8,301 bases of DNA from JAAYXU01 sp050942555 (GTDB lineage: Bacteria; Bacillota; Clostridia; Christensenellales; UMGS416): contig JBMNNN010000092.1 in the NCBI GenBank assembly GCA_050942555.1, positions 1 to 8,301 on the forward strand. The letters run 5' to 3'. The notes beneath the pieces were generated by a model. That model saw nothing but the letters and a program-made list of their open reading frames with translations. It did not search any database and was not told where the DNA came from. Position numbers and translations under genes: made by a program. Positions 1 through 5,479 of this stretch are shown here, piece by piece. How positions within the stretch are numbered: the first letter of the stretch is position 1; each line of letters begins with the position of its first letter.

Positions 1-1
1 A

Positions 2-994
2 CCGGGACCCGGAGAGGTGCTCATCGAGGTGGAGCTGTGCGGCATCTGCGCCGGGGATATCAAGGCCTGGCAAGGCGGTTACCGTTTCTGGGGCGGGGAA
101 GGATGGGAGCCCTATATGGAGCCGCCCTGCATACCCGGTCATGAGTTTTCGGGACGCATCGTGGCGGTGGGGGGTGCCCGGAGGCAGGACGGACTCGCCG
201 TGGGAGACCGGATCACCGCCGAGCAGATCGTGCCCTGCGGGCAGTGCAAATACTGCCGGGAGGGGCATTACTGGATGTGCGACCCGCATAACGTATTCGG
301 TTTCAAGAATTACCTGAACGGCGGGTTCGCTAGGTATGTGCTGTATCCAAAAAATGCGATACTGCACCGCGTCCCCGAGTCGCTGAGCGCCCAGCAGGCC
401 GCGCTCATCGAGCCCTATGCCTGCGCGATGCACGCGGTGGACCGGGCTGCGATCACGCCCGGGGACGTCGTGGTGCTCTCGGGCGCGGGGCCGCTGGGTC
501 TTGGCATGACGGCTGCAATACGGAACCTGAAGCCCCGCAGTCTCATCGTGCTGGACCTCATTGCGGACCGGCTCGAAAAGGCGCGCGCGCTGGGGGCCGA
601 CCTCGCCCTCAATCCCAGGACCGACGATGTGAAAGCCGCCGTCGGCGAGCTGACCGACGGCTACGGCTGCGATGTGTACATCGACGCCGCCGGCCACCCG
701 TCCTCGGTCGGCCAGGGACTGGAGCTCATCCGCAAGATGGGCCGCTTCGTGGAGTTCTCGGTCTTTAACGAGCCGGCCACCGTAGACTGGTCGATCATCG
801 GCGACGGCAAGGAGCTGGAGATACGCGGTTCCTCGCTGAGCCCGGGCTGCTACGGGCGGGTCATCGAGGGTTTCGCCGACGGCACGCTGGATTCGCGCGG
901 GGTGCTGACCCATATATTCGATCTGAAGGACTTCGAGAAAGCGTTCCGGACATGCGGCGAGCCCGGCGCGGTCAAGGTCGCGCTGCGTCCCTGA
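2..994 (+). CDS. Zinc-dependent polyol/alcohol dehydrogenase, erythritol/L-threitol dehydrogenase-like (5' end cut off by window)
   Basis: Medium-chain dehydrogenase that would oxidise a secondary hydroxyl of a sugar alcohol to a ketose with NAD+, in the cytoplasm. The reading frame is open to the left edge (PGPGEVLIEVELCGICAGD), so the true start lies outside. Counting residues from base 2, the catalytic zinc ligands are Cys16 in CGIC and the His47-Glu48 pair of PGHEF. The structural zinc site is Cys79, 82, 85 and 93. The Rossmann motif GAGPLG is at about 161-166, and an Asp ends the second strand (IVLD), which favours NAD+ over NADP+. The segment between the catalytic Cys and GHE (YRFWGGEGW...YMEPP), and the later NVFGFKNYLNGG, resemble my memory of erythritol/L-threitol dehydrogenases; that substrate call is recall, not proof. 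About 330 residues are visible, so only roughly 25-35 N-terminal residues are missing. Its TGA directly abuts the stop of the convergent AraC gene, leaving no room for a terminator between them. Confidence 0.9.
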   Translation, partial: PGPGEVLIEVELCGICAGDIKAWQGGYRFWGGEGWEPYMEPPCIPGHEFSGRIVAVGGARRQDGLAVGDRITAEQIVPCGQCKYCREGHYWMCDPHNVFGFKNYLNGGFARYVLYPKNAILHRVPESLSAQQAALIEPYACAMHAVDRAAITPGDVVVLSGAGPLGLGMTAAIRNLKPRSLIVLDLIADRLEKARALGADLALNPRTDDVKAAVGELTDGYGCDVYIDAAGHPSSVGQGLELIRKMGRFVEFSVFNEPATVDWSIIGDGKELEIRGSSLSPGCYGRVIEGFADGTLDSRGVLTHIFDLKDFEKAFRTCGEPGAVKVALRP

Positions 995-997
995 TCA
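992..997. other. Abutting convergent stop codons (TGATCA)
   Basis: The dehydrogenase stop TGA (992-994, +) and the AraC regulator stop TGA (995-997, -) touch with no base between. Together they form the palindrome TGATCA. No hairpin with a T tract is visible here on either strand, so any terminator lies inside the opposing gene or is Rho-dependent. Confidence 0.9.
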
Positions 998-1837
998 AAG
1001 GGATTCGCCGTCGTGCGGCGCGCTCCCCGGAAGCGCGCCGCCCAGACGGCGGTACTGCGTCGGATAGACGCCATAGACCCGCCGAAACTCGCTCGAGAAA
1101 TAGCTCTGCTCGCAGTAGCCGAGACGCTGCGAGATGACGCCTACCGGGTACGCGGTGTCGATGAGATAGCGCGCCGCCACCGCGAGCTTTTTCCGCGCGG
1201 CGTATGCGATCGGCGTGCACCCGTACCGGGCCTTGAACAACCGGATGATGTGGCGTCCCGAGAGGCTGAACCGGGCTGACAGGGTTTCGAGCGTCAGCTT
1301 CCCGTGTATATGGTTGTCGATATAGCTGCGGATCTCCTGCGCGGGAGTCGTGTCGCCGCTGCCGGTGGCCGATTCGTAGGCGGCAAGGAGTATATTCAGC
1401 ACGGTACGGGCCGCGAGCGCGCTGTCATACCGCCGGAGGCGGAGGCTTTCGATCAGCCCTTCAAATTCAGCCCGTACATCGGCATGCGCGGTCCACACGG
1501 GTTCATCGATATCGTAGGCCTCGAGCAGCCGGTTCACGAGATCGCCGCGCGCGCCAAACCACAGCTTTCCGTAGGGGTCATCCCGGTCGGCCCAGTACCG
1601 ATAACTCCGGCCCGGCATGAGGACGCACACTTCCCCGGCGCGCAGGCTGAATCGGCCCTCGCCGCAACGGACATGGCCGCTGCCGCGAACCACGTACTCA
1701 AAAAGAACGCTCTGAAGGTTTTCCTTGCGCACATCGTACCGGCTGTCGGGATACACGATCCCCGCCGATGTCACATGAATCTTCGGGTTGGGACTCACCG
1801 GGTTGATATAGTAGACCTGTCGTCCCACGTCCGCCAT
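995..1837 (-). CDS. AraC-family transcriptional regulator with N-terminal cupin sensor domain
   Basis: Cytoplasmic sugar-responsive DNA-binding regulator of 280 residues, typical for the family. Residues about 15-95 form the AraC-type cupin (YVVRGSGHVRCG...LRAGEVCVLMPG). Residues about 165-265 hold the two helix-turn-helix units, the second followed by the family signature SYFSSEFRRVYGVYPTQYRR. I chose ATG at 1837 rather than the in-frame ATG at 1867. It has a Shine-Dalgarno AAAGGGG (1846-1852) 8 nt upstream, and the 1867 codon touches the -10 box, so it would lie upstream of the predicted transcript start. It is divergent from the GH4 gene, with their promoters back to back. By the usual logic of this family it probably activates the GH4 gene in response to that enzyme's substrate or product, and may control itself. 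The ligand cannot be read from sequence. Confidence 0.93.
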   Translation of the reverse strand: MADVGRQVYYINPVSPNPKIHVTSAGIVYPDSRYDVRKENLQSVLFEYVVRGSGHVRCGEGRFSLRAGEVCVLMPGRSYRYWADRDDPYGKLWFGARGDLVNRLLEAYDIDEPVWTAHADVRAEFEGLIESLRLRRYDSALAARTVLNILLAAYESATGSGDTTPAQEIRSYIDNHIHGKLTLETLSARFSLSGRHIIRLFKARYGCTPIAYAARKKLAVAARYLIDTAYPVGVISQRLGYCEQSYFSSEFRRVYGVYPTQYRRLGGALPGSAPHDGESL

Positions 1838-1867
1838 AGCCGTAACCCCTTTCGTATATATGCCCAT

Positions 1868-1895
1868 ATCATACCACGGTAAATTCTGATGTCAA
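1868..1895 (-). promoter_or_regulatory. Sigma-A promoter of the AraC regulator
   Basis: On the minus strand, TTGACA (1890-1895) and TATGAT (1868-1873) are separated by 16 bp. The start site would fall near 1861, giving a leader of about 24 nt before the ATG at 1837. Confidence 0.75.
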
Positions 1896-1925
1896 TATTC
1901 CTCATAAAACTGTCGTTTCGTCGCA
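1896..1925. promoter_or_regulatory. Likely operator region between divergent -35 boxes
   Basis: Only 30 bp separate the two -35 boxes. This is where an AraC-type protein would most plausibly bind to act on both promoters. The stretch is AT-rich on its left and contains a loose repeat, GTCG-TTTC-GTCG, at about 1912-1923. No clean pair of AraC half-sites is evident, so this call rests on position. Confidence 0.35.
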
Positions 1926-1954
1926 TTGACTGGCAGCCCTGGGGCGGTTATAGT
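1926..1954 (+). promoter_or_regulatory. Sigma-A promoter of the GH4 glycosidase gene
   Basis: TTGACT (1926-1931) and TATAGT (1949-1954) are 17 bp apart, close to consensus. The start would be near 1961, giving a short leader of about 27 nt that contains the Shine-Dalgarno AAAGGAG (1975-1981). Confidence 0.75.
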
Positions 1955-1987
1955 GAATGGGAAAAGGATGCAGGAAAGGAGAAGTGT

Positions 1988-3280
1988 ATGAAAAAGATCG
2001 TCATCATCGGAGCGGGCAGCTTCAACTTTACGCGGGCCATATCGCGGGACATCCTGACCTTCCCGGCGCTGGCCGACTCCCATATCGCGCTGGTGGACAT
2101 CCCGGAGGGCGCGGAGCGGATGGAGGCGTCGCGCGCGATCATAGACAAGATGATCCGGCAGGGAGGCTACGCGGCCACGGTGAGCGCCACCTTCGACCGG
2201 CGGAAGGCGCTCGAAGGCGCCGACGCGGTCATCATCACGATCCGCAACGACATCACGATCGACGCATGGAGCAAGGATCTGACCATACCGAAAAAATTCG
2301 GGGTGGATACCGTCGTGGGCGACACGCGGGGCCCGTCGGGCATATTCCGCTTCCTGCGCTCGGCGTCCGAGATCCTTCGCATCTGCCGCGACATCGAGGA
2401 GCTGGCGCCCGGCGCGCTGGTGCTCAACTATACCAATCCGATGAACATGATATGCAGCTATATAGGCAGGCTGTGCCGGATCAACCTGACGGGCCTGTGC
2501 CACAGCGTGCAGGGAACAGCCGCGATGCTGGCCGGCTGGATCGGCGCGGAGCTGAGCGACGTCACCTACCTGTGCGCGGGCATCAACCACCAGGCGTACT
2601 TCCTCGACTACCGGTGGAAGGGCCAGGACGCCTATCCGCTCATTCGCAGGGCCATCGAGGAGAACCCGGAGATCTATGACAAAGAACGCGTGCGCAACGA
2701 GATGTTCCTCCATTTGGGGTACTACGTGACCGAATCATCCAGGCACAACTCCGAATACAATCCCTGGTTCCGCAAGCGGCAGGATCTGATCGACCGCTAT
2801 TGTCCTGACACGTACGGTTACTCGATCCGCGTCATCACCGAACGGGACGCCGAAAGGCACGAAAAAATGCGCGAGATCCTCGCGCAGCCGACGGTGGATC
2901 TCACGCGCGGCCGCGAGTACGCCGCATCGATACTCAACGCCGTGCTGGGAGATGGCGCGATGTTCGAGTTTAATGGCAATATCCCTAATGACGGGTATAT
3001 CACGAACCTTCCCGACCGGGCCACCGTCGAGGTGCCCATCGTCGCGTCGAAAGCCGGACTGCGCGCGATACGGATCGGGGAAATGCCCCGGCAGCTCGCG
3101 GTGCTCAACTATGCAAACGCCCAGGTCGAGGAGCTCGCCGTAGAGGGATGCATCGAGAAGGATCGCCGCAAGATCGAGTACGCGATCATGAACGACCCGC
3201 TGACTGCCGCCGTGTGCAGCCTGGCGGAGGCGCGGGAGCTTGCGCGGGAGCTGTTTGCGGCCAATGATGTGGGGTTCTGA
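1988..3280 (+). CDS. GH4 family glycosidase, alpha-galactosidase (MelA-like) type
   Basis: Cytoplasmic NAD+- and Mn2+-dependent glycosidase of family GH4, which cleaves by transient oxidation at C3 followed by elimination. The 430-residue length fits the family. An N-terminal Rossmann motif GAGS is at 8-11. The conserved NYTNPM is at 147-152, the metal-ligand Cys171 lies in GLCHSVQGT, and the second ligand His201 lies in CAGINHQAY. The family tail motif FEFNGNIPNDGYITNLP is also present. Within GH4 the tetrad after the metal Cys tracks substrate: CHSV marks alpha-galactosidases, while CHEV, CHGx, CDMP and CN(V/A)P mark other groups, so this points to unphosphorylated alpha-galactosides. ATG at 1988 is chosen because AAAGGAG lies 6 nt upstream; an in-frame extension back to 1889 would cross the promoter. 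No transporter is adjacent, so uptake must be encoded elsewhere. A pectin-fragment or other alpha-glycoside substrate remains possible. Confidence 0.93.
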   Translation: MKKIVIIGAGSFNFTRAISRDILTFPALADSHIALVDIPEGAERMEASRAIIDKMIRQGGYAATVSATFDRRKALEGADAVIITIRNDITIDAWSKDLTIPKKFGVDTVVGDTRGPSGIFRFLRSASEILRICRDIEELAPGALVLNYTNPMNMICSYIGRLCRINLTGLCHSVQGTAAMLAGWIGAELSDVTYLCAGINHQAYFLDYRWKGQDAYPLIRRAIEENPEIYDKERVRNEMFLHLGYYVTESSRHNSEYNPWFRKRQDLIDRYCPDTYGYSIRVITERDAERHEKMREILAQPTVDLTRGREYAASILNAVLGDGAMFEFNGNIPNDGYITNLPDRATVEVPIVASKAGLRAIRIGEMPRQLAVLNYANAQVEELAVEGCIEKDRRKIEYAIMNDPLTAAVCSLAEARELARELFAANDVGF

Positions 3281-3322
3281 TAAACGGCAATTCGTTCGAT
3301 ACCCTATGCAATAAAGCTTTAT

Positions 3323-3366
3323 CGGGATCGGGGCGGCGGTGGCGTCGCCCCGTTTCCCGCCCTTTT
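3323..3366 (+). terminator. Probable intrinsic terminator after the GH4 gene
   Basis: CGGGA (3323-3327) pairs with TCCCG (3355-3359). Inside it, a 10-bp stem (3329-3338 with 3343-3352, one G-T wobble) closes a GTGG loop. The T tracts are imperfect: TTT at 3353-3355 and TTTT at 3363-3366. The hairpin is very stable, but the tail is weaker than in a classical terminator, so it could instead be a domain of a larger RNA. Confidence 0.55.
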
Positions 3367-3374
3367 GCGGATTT

Positions 3375-3464
3375 TGCGTATGGCACGGTGCATCCCGCAT
3401 GACGGGGAAGGGCTATCTCCCGGATACAAACTCTGGCCCGACTGTGACCATACGCAGGAGAGCC
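3375..3464 (+). ncRNA. Candidate structured RNA: three-way junction with possible pseudoknot
   Basis: Seen by hand-folding. TGCGTATGG (3375-3383) pairs perfectly with CCATACGCA (3448-3456). The stem continues with CACGGT (3384-3389) and ACTGTG (3441-3446, one G-T pair) across a single bulged A, making about 15 bp. Inside are two arms: CCCG-CATGA-CGGG at 3394-3406, and GGGCTA (3410-3415) with TGGCCC (3434-3439). The loop of the second arm contains TCTCC (3416-3420), which can pair with GGAGA (3457-3461) directly after the closing stem, an H-type pseudoknot. The layout is riboswitch- or ncRNA-like, but it matches no class I know. It sits upstream of the hsp20 promoter, so it is not in the predicted hsp20 leader. 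No promoter of its own is clear. Strand is inferred; the complementary strand folds similarly apart from G-T pairs. Confidence 0.5.
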
Positions 3465-3500
3465 TATGCGGATACGCCGGTAAAATAATTTAGGAAACAC

Positions 3501-3577
3501 AGAAATCGCATGAAATCCTCTCAATAAGAAAGAAATCATTATTTGGTTCCCAAAACCCGAGCATAATGGCAGAAATC
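3501..3577. repeat. Short phased repeats AGAAATC
   Basis: AGAAATC occurs at 3501, 3531 and 3571, with a variant TGAAATC at 3511; all lie at multiples of 10 bp from one another. CAAAACC follows 20 bp after the last two copies (3551 and 3591). They lie just upstream of the hsp20 promoter. This may be a phased protein-binding region or chance in AT-rich DNA. Confidence 0.35.
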
Positions 3578-3606
3578 CGCTGACTTTGGGCAAAACCGGG
3601 GCAATA

Positions 3607-3641
3607 TTGACTTTGACTAACTTTGACCTTCGGGATATAAT
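3607..3641 (+). promoter_or_regulatory. Sigma-A promoter of hsp20
   Basis: TTGACT (3613-3618) and a perfect TATAAT (3636-3641) are 17 bp apart. A second TTGACT abuts at 3607-3612. Transcription would start near 3648, giving a leader of about 48 nt that includes a run of seven G's (3654-3660). Confidence 0.85.
3612..3628 (-). promoter_or_regulatory. CtsR-like heat-shock operator
   Basis: Read on the minus strand this is GGTCAAA-GTT-AGTCAAA. Both heptads match the CtsR half-site (A/G)GTCAAA at the canonical 3-bp spacing; the spacer lacks the usual central A. A partial third half-site (AGTCAAT, 3606-3612) follows. The site covers the -35 box and part of the spacer, the right place for repression released by heat. 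CtsR control of small heat-shock genes is established in several Firmicutes. Confidence 0.75.
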
Positions 3642-3695
3642 AAAACTGCCCCAGGGGGGGATAATACCAGCAACTACATAAGGGAGGTCATCTAT

Positions 3696-4145
3696 ATGGC
3701 AGGATTGGTACCATTCCGGCGCGGCAGAAACCATCTGATACCCGACGATTTCTTCTCATTCTTCCGCGGCGACGATTTCTTCCGGAACTTTTTCAACGCG
3801 GGCTGGAATCTGTGGGACAGCGGGAATGTGCGCATCGACGTGAAGGATAAGGACGTCGAGTATCTGGTGGAAGCCGAGCTTCCGGGCGTAAGCAAGGATC
3901 AGATCAAGATCGACATTCACAACGGAGTGCTGACCCTCAGCGCGAATGAGGACTGGGAGGATCAGCGCCAGCAGGATAACTACATTTACCGTGAGCGGCG
4001 CATGGGCCGCATCCAGCGCTCCTTCTCACTCGATAACGTGAACGAGGACGCTGTGACCGCCGAATACAAGGACGGCATCCTGGCGATTCATCTGCCCAAG
4101 GCCGATCCGAAGCGCAATACCCGGCGTTCCATCGATATCCAGTAG
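3696..4145 (+). CDS. Hsp20/alpha-crystallin family small heat-shock protein
   Basis: ATP-independent holdase chaperone that binds unfolding proteins in the cytoplasm; usually oligomeric. It is 149 residues long, normal for bacterial Hsp18/Hsp20. The N-terminal arm (1-43) is rich in Phe (DDFFSFFRGDDFFRNFF), as expected for the substrate-binding arm. The alpha-crystallin domain spans about 44-136, with ELPGVSKDQIKIDIHNGVLT and the C-terminal GILAIHLPK. The tail ends with the I-X-I anchor motif as IDI at 146-148, which docks on neighbouring dimers. Start ATG at 3696 has a very strong Shine-Dalgarno AGGGAGGT (3681-3688). It is a single-gene unit with its own promoter, a CtsR-like operator and a terminator, so it is probably induced by heat or protein damage. 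Confidence 0.96.
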   Translation: MAGLVPFRRGRNHLIPDDFFSFFRGDDFFRNFFNAGWNLWDSGNVRIDVKDKDVEYLVEAELPGVSKDQIKIDIHNGVLTLSANEDWEDQRQQDNYIYRERRMGRIQRSFSLDNVNEDAVTAEYKDGILAIHLPKADPKRNTRRSIDIQ

Positions 4146-4169
4146 CAGGTAACTACCTTCTCAACCCTG

Positions 4170-4192
4170 GCGCCCTTCGGGGCGCTTTTTTT
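4170..4192 (+). terminator. Intrinsic terminator of hsp20
   Basis: A perfect 6-bp stem GCGCCC / GGGCGC with a TTCG tetraloop is followed by seven T's, 25 nt after the hsp20 stop. The minus strand has no T tract after the hairpin, so it works in one direction only. Confidence 0.95.
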
Positions 4193-4299
4193 GATGCGGC
4201 GAAAGCCTGATAGGATCGATCGACCGGCAGTCGATCCGATGTAAGCAAATGCTGTCGCCCGGGAGTTCGGAGGAGAGCTTTTCGCTTACGGGGATATGG
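4193..4299. other. Intergenic gap with one hairpin
   Basis: About 107 bp between the hsp20 terminator and the stop of the minus-strand DUF5658 gene. The only structure noted is GATCGAC (4218-4224) paired with GTCGATC (4230-4236) around a 5-nt loop. Neither strand has a T tract after it, so it is a weak candidate for a terminator of the DUF5658 gene. Confidence 0.4.
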
Positions 4300-4566
4300 T
4301 TATTCCAGCATGATAAGCGCCGCGCAGTGGAGGAATATGACCGCGATATATGCAGAATTGACCAGAGCGTATGCGACCCGGAGGCGGCCGCACCGGCGCC
4401 AAAAAATCGCGAGCGCAGCGGCGGGAAGCATCTTAACGCCGACGAACAGCGCCGGGGAAAGCTCCAGCAGCCACGCGCACAGCGGGTTGGCCTCGTAGCC
4501 CGGCCCGATGCGCGCGACGCCTGCGAGCGTCAGCGCGCAGTCGAGAAGCGACAGAAGTACGATCAC
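4300..4566 (-). CDS. Small DUF5658 family membrane protein
   Basis: An 88-residue integral membrane protein of unknown function. Three hydrophobic segments lie at about 2-19, 36-55 and 64-86. The first is followed by the family's hallmark EANPL (25-29), and it carries an intramembrane Asp9; an LFVGVKML segment with Lys45 opens the second helix. These fit the DUF5658 pattern as I remember it. The start is GTG at 4566, supported by AAAGGA (4575-4580) 8 nt upstream; no in-frame ATG gives a full protein. It lies 104 nt after the hemolysin III gene on the same strand with no clear terminator between, so co-transcription is plausible. No function should be assigned. Confidence 0.8.
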   Translation of the reverse strand: MIVLLSLLDCALTLAGVARIGPGYEANPLCAWLLELSPALFVGVKMLPAAALAIFWRRCGRLRVAYALVNSAYIAVIFLHCAALIMLE

Positions 4567-4594
4567 AGGACAGTTCCTTTCCCGGAGAATCGGA

Positions 4595-4610
4595 GCCTGC
4601 GAGCGCAGGC
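4595..4610 (-). other. Hairpin in the spacer between hemolysin III and DUF5658 genes
   Basis: GCCTGC and GCAGGC pair perfectly around a 4-nt loop, about 28 nt upstream of the GTG start. There is no T tract after it on the minus strand, so it is not a standard terminator. It could be an mRNA-processing or stabilising hairpin or a weak attenuator. Confidence 0.4.
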
Positions 4611-4670
4611 CCCACTACAGGATATGTCCCGGAACGGTTGTTTATCGTGGCATAATCCGGCAGCGGCGTA

Positions 4671-5318
4671 TCAGTACAGAAAGAAGATGATCCCTGCGGC
4701 GTGGCTCATCACGCCCAGATTTATGAGCAGATGCCATACGAGATGATGGTACCGGAACCCCTTGAGCGCATAGAAAAACGCGCCCGCCGTATAGAATACA
4801 CCGCCCGCCGCGATGAGCGCGATAAGCGGCATGGACGCCTGCCGCCAGACGAGCGGGAAGAAGAACACGATCGTCCATCCCATAATGAGGTAAATGGAAA
4901 GGCTGACCCGGCCGATTGGACGGGGATGGATCGACTTGTACAGCACGCCGAACAGCACCATCGCCCACTGTACCGATAAGATGACGATACCCTGCCAGCC
5001 GCCGATGATGGACAGCGCGATCGGGGTATAGGTTCCGGCGATCGCGACGAATATGAATATATGGTCGAGTATATGGAATACGTCCTTGTACCGGGTCTCC
5101 CGCGCCATCGCGTGATACAGCGTGGAGGCCAGCAGCATCAGGAATACCGACACCATGAAAGTGCCCACGCCCGCGACGCCCAGCGCACCGCCGTGCGCAT
5201 AGGCCCATGCCGAGGCGAAGGGGAGCAAAAGCAGCGCGACGGCCGCCATCGCGCCGTGACTGATGGCATTGGCGATCTCCTCGCCGCTCGTATAGATGTA
5301 TTCGTCGCGCTTCTTCAA
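4671..5318 (-). CDS. Hemolysin III / PAQR family membrane protein (TrhA/YqfA type)
   Basis: A 215-residue seven-helix membrane protein of the progestin/adipoQ receptor-like family. Bacterial members are named hemolysin III, and some affect membrane fatty-acid fluidity; true hemolytic activity is doubtful for most. Conserved features visible are E13/N17/H21 (EEIANAISH), Ser65-x3-His69 (STLYH), Asp85 in HILDH, AGTYTP at 94-99 and His192-x3-His196 (HLVWH). His69, His192 and His196 correspond to the zinc-binding histidines of the family, so the site looks intact. The start is TTG at 5318: AAGGAG (5327-5332) lies 8 nt upstream, whereas the nearby ATG at 5323 is out of frame and hits TGA after two codons. 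It is the first gene of a likely two-gene minus-strand unit with the DUF5658 gene, from a consensus promoter. Confidence 0.93.
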   Translation of the reverse strand: MKKRDEYIYTSGEEIANAISHGAMAAVALLLLPFASAWAYAHGGALGVAGVGTFMVSVFLMLLASTLYHAMARETRYKDVFHILDHIFIFVAIAGTYTPIALSIIGGWQGIVILSVQWAMVLFGVLYKSIHPRPIGRVSLSIYLIMGWTIVFFFPLVWRQASMPLIALIAAGGVFYTAGAFFYALKGFRYHHLVWHLLINLGVMSHAAGIIFFLY

Positions 5319-5326
5319 AACATGCG

Positions 5327-5332
5327 CTCCTT
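5327..5332 (-). promoter_or_regulatory. Ribosome binding site that decides the TTG start of hemolysin III
   Basis: AAGGAG on the minus strand lies 8 nt before TTG (5316-5318) but only 3 nt before the out-of-frame ATG (5321-5323). Spacing therefore favours TTG. The ATG opens a two-codon frame (ATG-TTT-TGA) whose stop overlaps the TTG. Confidence 0.7.
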
Positions 5333-5360
5333 CCCGCTGGCGGAGTCTTTATTTGCAGTC

Positions 5361-5389
5361 ATCATATTGCATCCGCGTCGCGGTGTCAA
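5361..5389 (-). promoter_or_regulatory. Sigma-A promoter of the hemolysin III gene
   Basis: On the minus strand, TTGACA (5384-5389) and TATGAT (5361-5366) are separated by exactly 17 bp, close to ideal. The start would be near 5354, about 36 nt before the TTG codon. Confidence 0.85.
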
Positions 5390-5420
5390 TTGATTTCGCT
5401 TCGAGCCGCAGGGCGCTTCA

Positions 5421-5436
5421 GGACCCCCGGACCCCC
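5421..5436. repeat. Tandem 8-bp repeat GGACCCCC x2
   Basis: Two exact tandem copies sit in the non-coding gap between the divergent hemolysin III and GtrA promoters. Only two units are present; it may be a polymorphic low-complexity spot. Apart from this, the repeat at 5480-5506 and the promoters, I see nothing in 5390-5608. Confidence 0.6.
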
Positions 5437-5479
5437 GCTGGCGATCGGCCTTCGCATCCTTCCTCCGCCAGTGTTACGG

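Larger units (their letters stand above)
3281..3695. other. 415-bp non-coding region between GH4 and hsp20
   Basis: No credible gene is present. In order it holds a 12-bp palindrome (ATAAAGCTTTAT, 3311-3322), a strong hairpin (3323-3359), a candidate structured RNA (3375-3464), an AT-rich stretch with repeated AGAAATC (3481-3600), and the hsp20 promoter with a CtsR-like operator (3607-3641). Composition shifts from GC-rich to AT-rich at about 3480. Confidence 0.8.

Noticed and set aside
1304..1882. A 192-codon + strand open frame opposite the AraC gene
   Set aside because: It is antisense to a clear AraC regulator and its promoter, and shows no domain or ribosome binding site of its own.
1890..1931. 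Inverted repeat TGTCAAT / ATTGACT as an AraC operator
   Set aside because: The symmetry is fully explained by the two divergent -35 boxes (TTGACA and TTGACT).
1892..2713. A 273-codon minus-strand open frame inside the GH4 gene
   Set aside because: It overlaps a complete GH4 enzyme. Its translation is rich in Arg, Ala, His and Asp with no recognisable motif, so it is a shadow frame.
3399..3488. A 29-codon open frame (MTGKGYLPDTNSG...) across the candidate RNA
   Set aside because: No Shine-Dalgarno precedes the ATG, it has no recognised domain, and the same bases are explained by dense complementarity. A related peptide in databases could be a spurious translation of a conserved RNA.
3648..3695. 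RNA thermometer in the hsp20 leader
   Set aside because: I found no convincing segment complementary to the AGGGAGGT ribosome site in the short leader. The CtsR-like operator already explains heat control.
3186..3734. A minus-strand frame spanning the non-coding region before hsp20
   Set aside because: It crosses the terminator hairpin, the RNA candidate and the hsp20 promoter, and the translation looks random.
4170..4192. Bidirectional terminator serving both hsp20 and the DUF5658 gene
   Set aside because: The minus strand has an A tract before the hairpin but no T tract after it, so only the + direction is supported.
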